NCBI GenBank assembly: GCA_002501695.1
Contig: DANZ01000124.1
Location: forward strand, 1-21,888
Origin: Methanolobus sp. UBA474
GTDB taxonomy: Archaea; Halobacteriota; Methanosarcinia; Methanosarcinales; Methanosarcinaceae
Direction: 5' to 3'
DNA length: 21,888 nt
A program made the translations under genes and the position numbers. Position 1 is the first letter of the stretch, and the number at the start of each line of letters is the position of its first letter. The notes beneath the pieces are model-generated. The model was given only the letters and a program-made list of their open reading frames with translations, did not search any database and was not told the DNA's origin. Of this stretch, positions 7,471 to 15,694 are shown in pieces.

Positions 7471-8646
7471 ATGAGAAAAACATGCCGTCCTTCCAGGTTT
7501 GTTGCTGATGTAATGAAAAGGGTTCCTCCATCTGGTATACGTCGCTATTTTGACCTCGCATCAGAAGTAGATGATGTTATCTCTCTGGGCGTAGGTGAGC
7601 CGGATTTCGTAACTCCCTGGCATATAAGGGAAGCATGCATCCATTCTCTTGAGTGCGGAGAAACTTCTTACACTTCCAATTATGGCCTGATAGAGCTGCG
7701 CGAAGAGATATCAAGGTTCTTTTCTGATAAATTCAGTACTTGCTACGATCCGAAATCGGAGATACTTGTAACCTCGGGCGTAAGCGAGGCACTGGACCTG
7801 GCCATACGTGCAATTACAAATCCGGGTGATGAGATCATAGTTCCTCAGCCATCCTATGTTGCATATATACCTTCTGTAATGTTCGCAGGGGGAGTGGCTG
7901 TTCCGGTGGACACCTGCCTGGAGAATGAATTCAAATTGAATGCAGAAGACCTTGAGGCTGTCATTACGAATAAGACAAAGGCTCTGATCCTCAACTATCC
8001 AAATAATCCCACAGGTGCAACAATGGGTAAAAAGGACATGGAAGCCATCGCCGACGTAGCTGCGGAGCATGACATAATGGTGATCTCCGACGAGGTCTAT
8101 GACTGTCTCACATATCATGGGAAACACACATGTTTTGCTTCACTTGACGGCATGCGTGACAGGACCATACTCCTGAACGGTTTCTCCAAAGCTTATGCAA
8201 TGACCGGTTTCAGGATGGCCTATGCCCTGGCGCCCCGTGAAGTCATCTCTTCCATGATGCTGATTCACCAGTATTCCATGTTATGCGCTCCTATCATAGC
8301 CCAGATCGGAGCCATCGAAGCCCTGCGCAACGGCACCCATGAAATGGAAAAGATGGTGCGTGACTATGACCGCCGCCGCCACCTTATCGTAGGCGGACTC
8401 AACAAAATTGGTCTCGACTGCTTCGAGCCACGGGGTGCATTCTACGCTTTCCCTTCCGTGCAGCACACCGGACTGACCTCGGAAGAGTTTGCTGAAAAGC
8501 TTCTCTTTGAGCAAAAAGTGGTCACGATCCCCGGCACTGTTTTCGGTAAGGCCGGAGACGGCTTCCTGCGCTGTTCCTATGCCACTTCCAGGGAAGAGAT
8601 AGAGAAGGCTCTGGCAAGGATCGAGGCATTTGTGGACGGGCTGTGA
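7471..8646 (+). CDS. Class I/II PLP-dependent aminotransferase (aspartate aminotransferase-like)
   Basis: About 391 residues, the normal size for the AspC-like group. It moves amino groups between amino acids and 2-oxoacids using pyridoxal phosphate; the exact substrate cannot be read from sequence. Counting from the ATG at 7462, the PLP lysine is K243 in NGFSKAYAMTGFRMAY, the pyridine-N aspartate D210 and the partner Y213 are in VISDEVYDCL, the NPTG motif is at 182-185, and the carboxylate-binding arginine is in DGFLRCSYA. Three in-frame ATGs (7462, 7465, 7471) are possible. 7471 is preferred because AGGA (7457-7460) is 10 nt upstream and a TATA-like GTATAATA (7441-7448) is about 26 bp away. 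It follows the Lrp gene closely and may be its target. A terminator-like hairpin follows. Confidence 0.94.
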   Translation: MRKTCRPSRFVADVMKRVPPSGIRRYFDLASEVDDVISLGVGEPDFVTPWHIREACIHSLECGETSYTSNYGLIELREEISRFFSDKFSTCYDPKSEILVTSGVSEALDLAIRAITNPGDEIIVPQPSYVAYIPSVMFAGGVAVPVDTCLENEFKLNAEDLEAVITNKTKALILNYPNNPTGATMGKKDMEAIADVAAEHDIMVISDEVYDCLTYHGKHTCFASLDGMRDRTILLNGFSKAYAMTGFRMAYALAPREVISSMMLIHQYSMLCAPIIAQIGAIEALRNGTHEMEKMVRDYDRRRHLIVGGLNKIGLDCFEPRGAFYAFPSVQHTGLTSEEFAEKLLFEQKVVTIPGTVFGKAGDGFLRCSYATSREEIEKALARIEAFVDGL

Positions 8647-8648
8647 AT

Positions 8649-8672
8649 AAAGGGGCTTTAAATTCCTTTTTT
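8649..8672 (+). terminator. Hairpin and T-tract after the aminotransferase
   Basis: AAAGG (8649-8653) and CCTTT (8665-8669) can pair around an 11-nt loop and run into six T residues (8667-8672), directly after the TGA stop. Confidence 0.45.
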
Positions 8673-8872
8673 AGTTAGCTTGAGTGCTATTTTTACTAAT
8701 CACCTCTGTCTGCGTCACGACAAGCTTAATTGAACAGTGATAGTCAGTAGCGCCGCTTTCTGGGAAGTACCTTTTAGTTGTACAATAGCCTAACCCGCAT
8801 TGTTCATATATGAGAAAATAAACAAAAGGCAAGGCTGCCAAGAGTTCTGTCAGGAATCCCGATACATTGAGA

Positions 8873-10174
8873 TTATGAGTCAGCAGTCTTCTTCTTTCGT
8901 TCTGTGATATCCTGGATGACACCGTGGTAATTGGTCACGACCCCTTCAGAGTTACGCTGTATGAACGTCTGCTCTTCCACCCATCTCTCTTCTCCGGACT
9001 TCGTCCTTATCCGGTACTCCTTGACAAAGACTTTTCCGCCTTCACTGGAGATGTCCGAGAGTTCCATCTGTACATAAGGAAGATCCTCAGGATGTATTAT
9101 GTCTCCATAAAGTATGTTCCCTGAGAGGAAATCGTCAGCTGAATAACCGAAATTGGTTATATTATCCGACACAAATTCAACAGGCCATAACTCCTTCTCA
9201 TGATCCGGACCTGCCTTCCACAGGAAAGCGATCACAGGGCTATGGTTGACTATGGTTTCAAGGGCCTGATTTCTGTCCAGCAGCTCAGCCTGCTTTTCAA
9301 GTGCTATCTTTAGCGCGATCTCACTTTCTTTCTGCCGTGTGATATCCTGAACAATTCCCTGGAAGTGGGTTACATTTCCGTTCCTGTCCCTCTGGATAAA
9401 AGTCTTCTCATTTACCCACAGCACTTTTCCATCTGTTGTTCTCACACGATATTCCTGATCATAGGTGTCACTGCCATCCTTACACTTCTCTGCAAGCGTC
9501 TCTTTGACCATTTCATAGTCATCCGGATGGATCAGATCACTATAGACAATACGGCCGAGCACAAAGTCCTCTGCTGAATAACCAAGCTTTGAAACATTCT
9601 CCGACGCGTAATCTGCAGGCCAGAACTGCTCTGCCCTCCACACGAATACCATGGTAGAACTATTATTTATGACCTCTTCGAGAAGCCTCTGTTTCCTGAG
9701 TGCCTTCTCTAAGGACATTTCTTTTTTCTTCTGTTCTGTTATATCAAAGATCGTACCCTGATAATGTGTCACTTTACCGGAATCATCGCGCTGTATATAG
9801 GTCCTTTCATCAATCCAGCGCATATCGCCGGACTTTAAGATTATCCTGTACTTCTGGTCGAAGAAGTCAAGACCCTGTCTGCACCGCTGAGTGAGGGATT
9901 CTTGCACCATTCTCCGGTCATCCGGGTGGATTATGTCTGCATACAGAAGGCGGCCGGAAACAAAGTCATCCACTGTATAACCCAAAAGACCCACGTTACC
10001 TGAAACATATTCTACCGGCCATTTTTCCTCGGGAATGTCTTCTGCCTTCCACAGAAAAGCAATAACAGGACTGTTATCTATTATCTTTTCAAGTATCTCT
10101 TTTCTGTCAAGGACTTCCTCTAATGCGCTTTCAGAGCCTCCTACATCGTTTTTACCTGATATGTCCGATCCCAT
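8873..10174 (-). CDS. Orphan protein of three tandem PAS domains, no output domain
   Basis: 433 residues made of three similar PAS modules (about 25-150, 160-280, 300-425). Each begins with a variant of NSPVIAFLWKA, continues with WPVEYVSGNV.LGY..DDF.SG..LY.DIIHPDD, and ends with YQGTIFDIT, FQGIVQDIT or YHGVIQDIT. The repeats suggest internal duplication. It resembles the sensory half of Methanosarcina multi-PAS kinases but stops after DITERKKKTADS; no HisKA or ATPase sequence follows in any frame, and there is no membrane segment. It probably binds small ligands or works by protein-protein contact with a kinase. The start is firm: AAGGAGG at 10187-10181, 6 nt before the ATG, and TATA-like CATATTTAAAC at 10235-10225. 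It is divergent from the histidine kinase beginning at 10622. Confidence 0.92.
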   Translation of the reverse strand: MGSDISGKNDVGGSESALEEVLDRKEILEKIIDNSPVIAFLWKAEDIPEEKWPVEYVSGNVGLLGYTVDDFVSGRLLYADIIHPDDRRMVQESLTQRCRQGLDFFDQKYRIILKSGDMRWIDERTYIQRDDSGKVTHYQGTIFDITEQKKKEMSLEKALRKQRLLEEVINNSSTMVFVWRAEQFWPADYASENVSKLGYSAEDFVLGRIVYSDLIHPDDYEMVKETLAEKCKDGSDTYDQEYRVRTTDGKVLWVNEKTFIQRDRNGNVTHFQGIVQDITRQKESEIALKIALEKQAELLDRNQALETIVNHSPVIAFLWKAGPDHEKELWPVEFVSDNITNFGYSADDFLSGNILYGDIIHPEDLPYVQMELSDISSEGGKVFVKEYRIRTKSGEERWVEEQTFIQRNSEGVVTNYHGVIQDITERKKKTADS

Positions 10175-10224
10175 ATGATTCCTCCTTAAGATTTAAACTT
10201 CTTATTCTCTTATTGGTTTGATTA

Positions 10225-10235
10225 GTTTAAATATG
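10225..10235 (-). promoter_or_regulatory. TATA box of the triple-PAS gene
   Basis: CATATTTAAAC on the minus strand, centred near 10230. The predicted start near 10204 gives a 30-nt leader that includes the AAGGAGG site. Confidence 0.45.
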
Positions 10236-10455
10236 ACTCTCCGTAAAGATATATCTGATCGACACCTTGATCCGGGAGATTACATGCGCTTCAGGACTAT
10301 CTGGGCCATTTAAAGTAAAACACTATCAGGCAGTAAAACGAATGAAAGGGATGCACTATTTCCATAGACGAACACTGTAGTGATTATTCCGAAGGCGCAG
10401 ACACTAGAGGACGGGCTGTGATCCTTAGCTCAATTAGATGCCGGTCTGATCAGCG

Positions 10456-10477
10456 TGCAAAACTTCTCATTTTTGCA
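10456..10477. promoter_or_regulatory. Perfect 7-bp palindrome, possible operator
   Basis: TGCAAAA (10456-10462) and TTTTGCA (10471-10477) are perfect reverse complements with an 8-bp spacer, immediately upstream of an AT-rich tract. Its centre is 85 bp from the centre of the palindrome at 10537-10566, about eight helical turns. Confidence 0.35.
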
Positions 10478-10536
10478 ACAATATATTTTTATATAAAGAC
10501 TCTCTCTTTAAAAAGAAGTGTATAAATGATTGTCTT

Positions 10537-10566
10537 ATATACATGCTATATAATGCACATGTATAT
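10537..10566. promoter_or_regulatory. 9-bp palindrome flanking a TATA element
   Basis: ATATACATG (10537-10545) and CATGTATAT (10558-10566) are perfect reverse complements. The half-sites are 21 bp apart start to start, two helical turns, and the 12 bp between them contain the TATA-like TATATAAT. A dimeric repressor bound here would cover the promoter of the downstream histidine kinase gene, whose start at 10622 is about 70 bp away. Confidence 0.45.
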
Positions 10567-10621
10567 CCAGGCATAATTACAAAACCATTAAGTTCCTGAT
10601 AATTTGAAGCGGTTTGGCTGA

Positions 10622-13048
10622 ATGCAGATGGCTGATATACTACTACTCAACTGCGGCCCGGAGCATCCGGGCGGGATCATCGACATGCTTATTGATAATG
10701 AGCATTCTGTATCTTTGCTGTCTCTGACCAGCACAGATGCAGCCGGAGCAATTGCCGCACAAGAGCCGGATATTATTATATGCTCCTGCGTAAACGGAAC
10801 TTCAGATGTTGTACTGGGCCTTATCGAAGAAGTTCTGCATGAAAGCCCAGCTCCTGTGCTGTTTACCATTACGGGGTCGGACGAGCGTTTTTTTATATGG
10901 CTTGGCACAATGGGGCTCACAGCTTATATCAAAGAGCCATTTACGGGAAATGAACTATTTCATGCGATTACTCTGCTTATAAAGGTCCATCATCAGGAGC
11001 TTGCTTTAAGGGAGCATGAGAAAAAATATACGGGCACGGCCGATAAATGTGCCGGCATGTCCAGCTGGCATGATGACGCAGTTCCTGATATGATCCTGAA
11101 AAATGTTAAAGAGGAATCACTCAAGGAGATCGAAAAGAGATTCCGCATGATCACCGAGAACATCGATGACGTTATCTGGACAATGGATAAGGAAGGCAAT
11201 TTCCTTTACGTAAGTCCTTCCCAAACGAAACTGACCGGATATTCGCCGGAAGAGGCAATGCAAAGATCCCTTAGGGATAAGTTAACTTTCCACTCCTTTC
11301 AAAAGGTAAATGAAAGAATGAAGACGTTCCTTGCAAATATACAGCAAGGCATCATATCCGATCCTGTGAGCATGTTAGAGCTGGAGCAATACCGAAAAGA
11401 CGGTTCTACCGTGTGGATCGATGTGACCATGTCTCCTATTTTTGATGATGCAGGAAACTTCCAGTTCTTCCTGGGAGTTTCGCGCAACATTAACGAGCGT
11501 AAACAGTTCGAGGCTGAACTGCAGGAACAAAAGAACGTTCTTGAAACGATTTTCAATCATGCACCCGTTGCCATGCTACTTGTCAATGGGGAAGGCAGGA
11601 TCGCAAATATCAACCACACCGGCGTTGAAGCGATAGGGAAGCAAAGAGAAGATATTCTGGGATCACTCGGAGGTGCAGCCTTCTCCTGCGTGAACTCTTT
11701 TAAGGATAAGGGCTGTGGCGCAAGCGAGGAATGCACAGGGTGTGTTATCAGGAACACGTTCACTGAATCCTTTAATACAGGCAGGGATTTCCACAAGGTG
11801 GATGGCACTCTCAATATTATCCTTGATGGCGAAATATCCACGCGCCATCTGCTGATATCCGCCGCCAGGGTTGGATTGAACGGTAATACCAATGTGATGC
11901 TAAGCCTGGATGATGTCACCGACAGCAAAAAAGCACAGATGGTCCTGGCGGAAAGTGAGGAACGCCTGGCGACCTTATACGAGAACATGCCGGGCGGGAC
12001 GCTCATAATCGGTCCCGATTATGTGATCGAGGATGTAAACTCCCGGACCTGTGAGCTCACAGGCTATAAGAAAGAAGAGCTTGTAGGGCAGCTTTGTGAC
12101 ATACTATGTCCGAAAGGCTCTCTTTCAAAGAAATGCCCTATCTGGGAGGAAGGCATGGGGTGTTTCCAGGGCATGGACACCACTATCAAGTGCAAGGATG
12201 GCAGAAGAAACCCTATTCTGAAGAATGCCACAAAAATATCTATTGAAGGGAAGGTCTGCATTCTTGAGAACTTTCAGGACATCTCCCGGCAGAAAGATGC
12301 TGAAGAAGCCCTTATCCATGCGAAAGTTACAGCTGAAATGGCAAGCAACACAAAAAGTGAGTTCCTGGCCAGTATGAGCCACGAGCTCAGGACTCCGCTG
12401 AATGCGGTCATTGGCTATTCAGATATGTTGCTGGAAGGATCTTTTGGAGAAATAAACTCTCATCAGAGGCGGTCCATTGGGCATATACTGGCCAGCGGGA
12501 AACACCTTCTGGAAATCATCAATGATATCCTGGATCTCTCAAAAGTAGAATCCGGAAAGATGGAACTATTCTATGAGGACTTTTCTGTCCATGATGTTTT
12601 CAGGAACGTGGGAAACATAGTCTCACTGCTCGCAAAGAAGAAGAATGTCTCAATATCAGTTTCAGTACATCCGAAATCCCTGTGCATGAGCGCTGATAAA
12701 GTACGCATGAAACAGATATTATACAACCTTGTCAGCAATGCTATAAAATTTACTCAGGAAGGTGGGTATGTGCGTGTGGATGCATTCGAAAAAGATAGCA
12801 TGCTGGTGTTCTCTGTTAGTGATAATGGTATTGGCATCTCGGAAGATGATCAGAAAAGGCTGTTCACTCCATTTACCCAGATACATTCGGATACATCCCG
12901 GCACTATGACGGGACCGGACTTGGACTTTCTCTTGTGAAGGTATTTGTGGATATGCATGGCGGCGATATTAGCCTTAAGAGTGAAGCAGGACTGGGCACT
13001 ACTTTCACTATCCGGATCCCCTTAAATCCGAATGTCAAAATAGATTAG
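10622..13048 (+). CDS. Histidine kinase with pseudo-receiver and three PAS domains, two of them Cys-rich
   Basis: 808 residues, no membrane segment. The N-terminal ~125 residues look like a receiver domain that has lost its chemistry: the acidic pair is N-C (LLLNCG, 10-11), the phospho-acceptor position in PDIIICS is Ser55, while the KP lysine survives (YIKEP, K104). PAS 1 spans about 170-292. PAS 2 (about 300-435) carries C356, C365, C371 and C374. PAS 3 (about 445-555) carries C492, C496 and C505, plus C514 and C524. HisKA follows with His587 in FLASMSHELRTPLN. HATPase_c shows NLVSNAIKF, DNGIGISEDD and GTGLGLSLVK. It should autophosphorylate, perhaps in response to redox state or metal through the cysteines (inference). 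No clear ribosome site is present; an alternative ATG is at 10628. Stop is TAG with a TAA three codons later. No response regulator is nearby. Confidence 0.93.
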   Translation: MQMADILLLNCGPEHPGGIIDMLIDNEHSVSLLSLTSTDAAGAIAAQEPDIIICSCVNGTSDVVLGLIEEVLHESPAPVLFTITGSDERFFIWLGTMGLTAYIKEPFTGNELFHAITLLIKVHHQELALREHEKKYTGTADKCAGMSSWHDDAVPDMILKNVKEESLKEIEKRFRMITENIDDVIWTMDKEGNFLYVSPSQTKLTGYSPEEAMQRSLRDKLTFHSFQKVNERMKTFLANIQQGIISDPVSMLELEQYRKDGSTVWIDVTMSPIFDDAGNFQFFLGVSRNINERKQFEAELQEQKNVLETIFNHAPVAMLLVNGEGRIANINHTGVEAIGKQREDILGSLGGAAFSCVNSFKDKGCGASEECTGCVIRNTFTESFNTGRDFHKVDGTLNIILDGEISTRHLLISAARVGLNGNTNVMLSLDDVTDSKKAQMVLAESEERLATLYENMPGGTLIIGPDYVIEDVNSRTCELTGYKKEELVGQLCDILCPKGSLSKKCPIWEEGMGCFQGMDTTIKCKDGRRNPILKNATKISIEGKVCILENFQDISRQKDAEEALIHAKVTAEMASNTKSEFLASMSHELRTPLNAVIGYSDMLLEGSFGEINSHQRRSIGHILASGKHLLEIINDILDLSKVESGKMELFYEDFSVHDVFRNVGNIVSLLAKKKNVSISVSVHPKSLCMSADKVRMKQILYNLVSNAIKFTQEGGYVRVDAFEKDSMLVFSVSDNGIGISEDDQKRLFTPFTQIHSDTSRHYDGTGLGLSLVKVFVDMHGGDISLKSEAGLGTTFTIRIPLNPNVKID

Positions 13049-13154
13049 GGTGCCGCATAATGGGGATCAGTATATTGTATAGTGCTGCGTAGCTGATTCT
13101 TTTTCGACTGATCTCAGTCCATATTATCAACTGCTCAATAAGAATGATCCCTGA

Positions 13155-14180
13155 CTACAGATATTCATCATGGAACATCCTTGCCGTCAGTATCGTGTAG
13201 GACAGCAGAAGGGGTCCTATTATAATGCCCATTAGTCCGAAGAGATTCAGGCCGATCACAACCCCTATGAGGGACACCAGGGGGTGCAGCTGGCCTACTT
13301 TCTTATTTATTGCAGGGCGCATGAGATTATCCACAGAACTGACGATCATACCTCCGATAAACACTCCTGCAGCACTGGTGTAATCCTGCTGCAATAACTG
13401 GATAAGGACTGCAGGGGCCCATATGATAGGGGTCCCCAGTGCCGGAATGAATGACAGGATAAAGGTCATGAATCCCCAGAGAAAAGCGCCTTCCAGTCCG
13501 AAAAGAAGAAATGTGGCGGTAAGCAGCATGCCCTGTATTACTGCAATGACGCCGGAGCTTATAAGGATGGTCTTGACCACCGAATCAAATCTGCTTAAGA
13601 GCTCCTTGGTATTTTCTTCATTGAAAGGCACTGCGCTGCGCAGGCTGAGGGCGAATTCCGAGCCACCTCCGACAAGCAGGTAGAAAAGCATGAAATACAT
13701 TATACTGAACTCGAGGAATCTTTTGCCTGCATCCCGGACTGCGCTTATCAGCACTGTACTCAGCAAACCGGCAGCACTGACCGCCAGACCTGTTATCCTT
13801 TCCTGCAGGTTGATGGCCGGTGGCAGTATGTCTCTTATAAGCTGCATCGCAAGAAGACTGCTAGTTTCCACAATGGATACTAGATCCGTAATGCCGCCAA
13901 TGCCTGCAAGTAAATCCTGTATCTCCAGGATCACGATAGTGAAAAGGACATATATCGGTATCAGGACGATCATAACAGTGATGATGATCACTGTTACTGC
14001 CGCCAGACTGGCCCTCATTCCCAGCGTAGCAGTGAGAAATATATACAAAGGCCTGAAAATAACATAAAGTATAAATGCTCCGAAAAAGGCGTTAATATAG
14101 GGAGATATTGCATAGGCGAGCACTGCTGTCAGGATAATAATAAGCAGCATCGAAAGTGCTTTTTTATAAAGGCGTTCCAT
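13155..14180 (-). CDS. AI-2E/PerM-family membrane protein (second of a tandem pair)
   Basis: 341 residues, polytopic inner-membrane protein of the AI-2E transporter family (formerly UPF0118). The usual pattern is present: N-terminal double hydrophobic block with the INAFFGAFILYVIFRPLYIF signature, a middle soluble-like segment (about 85-155), then about five hydrophobic segments including FLWGFMTFILSFIPALGTPI and, near the end, HPLVSLIGVVIGLNLFGLMG and IIIGPLLLSYTIL. Family members export small molecules or act in ion homeostasis; substrate unknown here. The start has GGAGG 4 nt upstream. It lies 54 bp after a close paralogue on the same strand, so the two probably form one transcription unit made by tandem duplication. 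Confidence 0.9.
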   Translation of the reverse strand: MERLYKKALSMLLIIILTAVLAYAISPYINAFFGAFILYVIFRPLYIFLTATLGMRASLAAVTVIIITVMIVLIPIYVLFTIVILEIQDLLAGIGGITDLVSIVETSSLLAMQLIRDILPPAINLQERITGLAVSAAGLLSTVLISAVRDAGKRFLEFSIMYFMLFYLLVGGGSEFALSLRSAVPFNEENTKELLSRFDSVVKTILISSGVIAVIQGMLLTATFLLFGLEGAFLWGFMTFILSFIPALGTPIIWAPAVLIQLLQQDYTSAAGVFIGGMIVSSVDNLMRPAINKKVGQLHPLVSLIGVVIGLNLFGLMGIIIGPLLLSYTILTARMFHDEYL

Positions 14181-14234
14181 TCGTCCTCCCCTTATCCTCT
14201 CTATCAGTCCATCCCTTAACTTTGTCTGGATCGC

Positions 14235-15311
14235 TCAGCTTTCTTCAACATTCTTGCTTTTAACCTGCTCATAGTGTCCATTTTCCTGCCGGGAAATGTA
14301 TTCTTCATGGAACATCGCTGACACAAGCAGTACATATGATATGAGGAGAGGTCCGATGATAGCTCCCAGCAGCCCGAAGAGCTTCAGGCCTGTGATGACT
14401 CCTACAAGAGTTATCAGGGGATGGATCTTTCCTACTCTTTTTTGGACAAAGGGTCTGAGTACTTCATCTACAAGGGTGTGGAGAATTCCTCCGATCAGTA
14501 CTCCGGCTGCAGTGAATATGTCTCCCTGGATTATCTGTAATATCAGTGTGGGCACCCATATGACAGGTGGCCCTACAACCGGAAGGAAAGAGAGTAACAT
14601 TGTCACGAATCCCCAGAGGAAGGCGCCTTCAATGTCAAGAAGGAGAAATGTTACTGTCAGTATGGCTCCCTGTATGATAGCAATTATGCCCGTGCTTATA
14701 AGAATGGTCCTTACAAGAGGAGTGAACTGTTCCAGTAATCTCTTTGTGTTCTTTTTGCTAAAAGGTATGGCGTTTTGAAGGCTTTGTGCAAATGCAGACC
14801 TGTCCCCTATAAGTAAATAGAAGAGCAAAAAATACATTATAATGAACTCGATGAGTCTTTGGCCGATGGTGGATATAGCTCCCAGGGCCATGATACTAAC
14901 CGAATTGGCAAAACTTGCTACAAGTTCCATCAATCTATCCATCAGGCCTATTTCCACAGGTAACAGATTATTGCTGATGTGATGGATGTAGTTTATCGCC
15001 GACTCACTGGTAGAGTATATCCCGCTGATGTCCTGAAACAATGTCTGTATCTGCAAAAAAGCAATGGCCATAAAGATATACACGGGAATCAGGATGACCA
15101 GGATCGAGATGAAGATAACTGCCAATGCAGATATGGCAGGTTTGAGGCCCAGCCGGGATATCAGGAAGCGGTAAAGGGGTTTGAACACCGCGTAAAGTAT
15201 GAATGCGCCGAAAAAGGCGCTGATGTAAGGATATAATGCATAAGCAAGCACTATTGCCAGGAGCATCAGAATAACCAGTGCCTGCCACATTTTACTAGAA
15301 CGTTCCATCAT
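14235..15311 (-). CDS. AI-2E/PerM-family membrane protein (first of a tandem pair)
   Basis: 358 residues, paralogue of the gene that follows it. Shared blocks include YPYISAFFGAFILYAVFKPL, FLWGFVTMLLSFLPVVGPPV, HPLITLVGVITGLKLFGLLG and AIIGPLLISYVLL, in the same order and spacing. It ends with a charged tail (about 338-358, ending KSKNVEES) that the second copy lacks. It is membrane-embedded with roughly seven to eight hydrophobic segments. TATA-like ATTATATATC (15340-15331) is about 25 bp from the ATG pair at 15311/15308, so the operon is probably leaderless. The function in archaea is not established; transport of a small molecule or sodium-proton exchange is a family-level guess. Confidence 0.9.
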   Translation of the reverse strand: MMERSSKMWQALVILMLLAIVLAYALYPYISAFFGAFILYAVFKPLYRFLISRLGLKPAISALAVIFISILVILIPVYIFMAIAFLQIQTLFQDISGIYSTSESAINYIHHISNNLLPVEIGLMDRLMELVASFANSVSIMALGAISTIGQRLIEFIIMYFLLFYLLIGDRSAFAQSLQNAIPFSKKNTKRLLEQFTPLVRTILISTGIIAIIQGAILTVTFLLLDIEGAFLWGFVTMLLSFLPVVGPPVIWVPTLILQIIQGDIFTAAGVLIGGILHTLVDEVLRPFVQKRVGKIHPLITLVGVITGLKLFGLLGAIIGPLLISYVLLVSAMFHEEYISRQENGHYEQVKSKNVEES

Positions 15312-15330
15312 ATCTCAGATTCTTGCTAAT

Positions 15331-15340
15331 GATATATAAT
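15331..15340 (-). promoter_or_regulatory. TATA box of the tandem AI-2E operon
   Basis: ATTATATATC on the minus strand, centred near 15336, 25 bp before the ATG at 15311. No ribosome site precedes the ATG, consistent with a leaderless mRNA. Confidence 0.5.
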
Positions 15341-15486
15341 ATGTTATATCTGCAAGGGCCTGATGCAATTCCATTCATCCCTGCCTGTACATTTTATGAG
15401 TCGGATGAGCTGTATGCACGTATGCACTGTATGAATGATATGAATCACATGGTGCCATTCGGTGGTGCGATATGTCATCATCAGAA

Positions 15487-15651
15487 AAAGCTGAAAGAAA
15501 TGGTTTGTTCGTAAAAGGAACGTGGATGTCTGCGATGCTCTCTCAAAAACGTATGTCCATGTTCCGGCTCAGCTTTAAGGAACAAGGAGTATGAGCAGGG
15601 TCGGGGGTTATTGTCACTCTGTATGTTTTAGCCGGCCCTCCCTGTTCTTTT
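15487..15651 (+). ncRNA. Candidate structured RNA with nested stems and terminator-like end
   Basis: An outer perfect 8-bp stem AAAGCTGA (15487-15494) / TCAGCTTT (15569-15576) encloses a 13-bp stem GGAACGTGGATGT (15517-15529) / ATGTCCATGTTCC (15553-15565). Three of the 13 pairs are G-U when read as plus-strand RNA and would be A-C mismatches on the other strand, which points to a plus-strand transcript. A further hairpin, GAGCAGGG (15593-15600) with CCCTGTTC (15640-15647), extended by GGG/CCC, ends in TTTT. It could be an independent RNA, a leader of the RDD gene, or chance. It matches no family I recognise. Confidence 0.3.
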
Positions 15652-15694
15652 AAATAGTACCATTCACAGAGAGTAGGTTGGAGTGGAAATACCT

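Larger units (their letters stand above)
10175..10621. other. Divergent intergenic region with two palindromes
   Basis: This 447-bp stretch separates two divergent PAS genes and contains no convincing gene. It holds the promoter of the triple-PAS gene on its left side, a 7-bp palindrome at 10456-10477, several AT-rich TATA-like tracts (10480-10498, 10519-10528) and a 9-bp palindrome around a TATA element at 10537-10566. The middle part (about 10240-10440) shows nothing recognisable. Confidence 0.55.
15312..15694. other. Intergenic region between the AI-2E operon and the RDD pseudogene
   Basis: 383 bp without a convincing protein gene. A 63-codon ORF (15323-15514) starts with TTG, has no ribosome site and resembles nothing known. 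The left end holds the AI-2E promoter and a short tandem repeat (GTATGCAC twice, near 15412-15427). The right half (15487-15651) contains nested inverted repeats that fit a folded RNA on the plus strand, described separately. TTTTAAATA near 15648-15655 is a TATA candidate for the RDD gene. Confidence 0.5.

Noticed and set aside
8671..8922. 83-codon minus-strand ORF overlapping the 3' end of the triple-PAS gene
   Set aside because: Considered as a lost kinase domain or small gene, but it has no HisKA/ATPase similarity and starts inside the PAS gene.
15400..15440. Short direct repeat GTATGCAC as a CRISPR or minisatellite
   Set aside because: Only two units and no regular spacers.
15323..15514. 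63-codon plus-strand ORF with Cys/His/Met-rich sequence
   Set aside because: TTG start without ribosome site, no known fold, and the region shows RNA-like stems instead.
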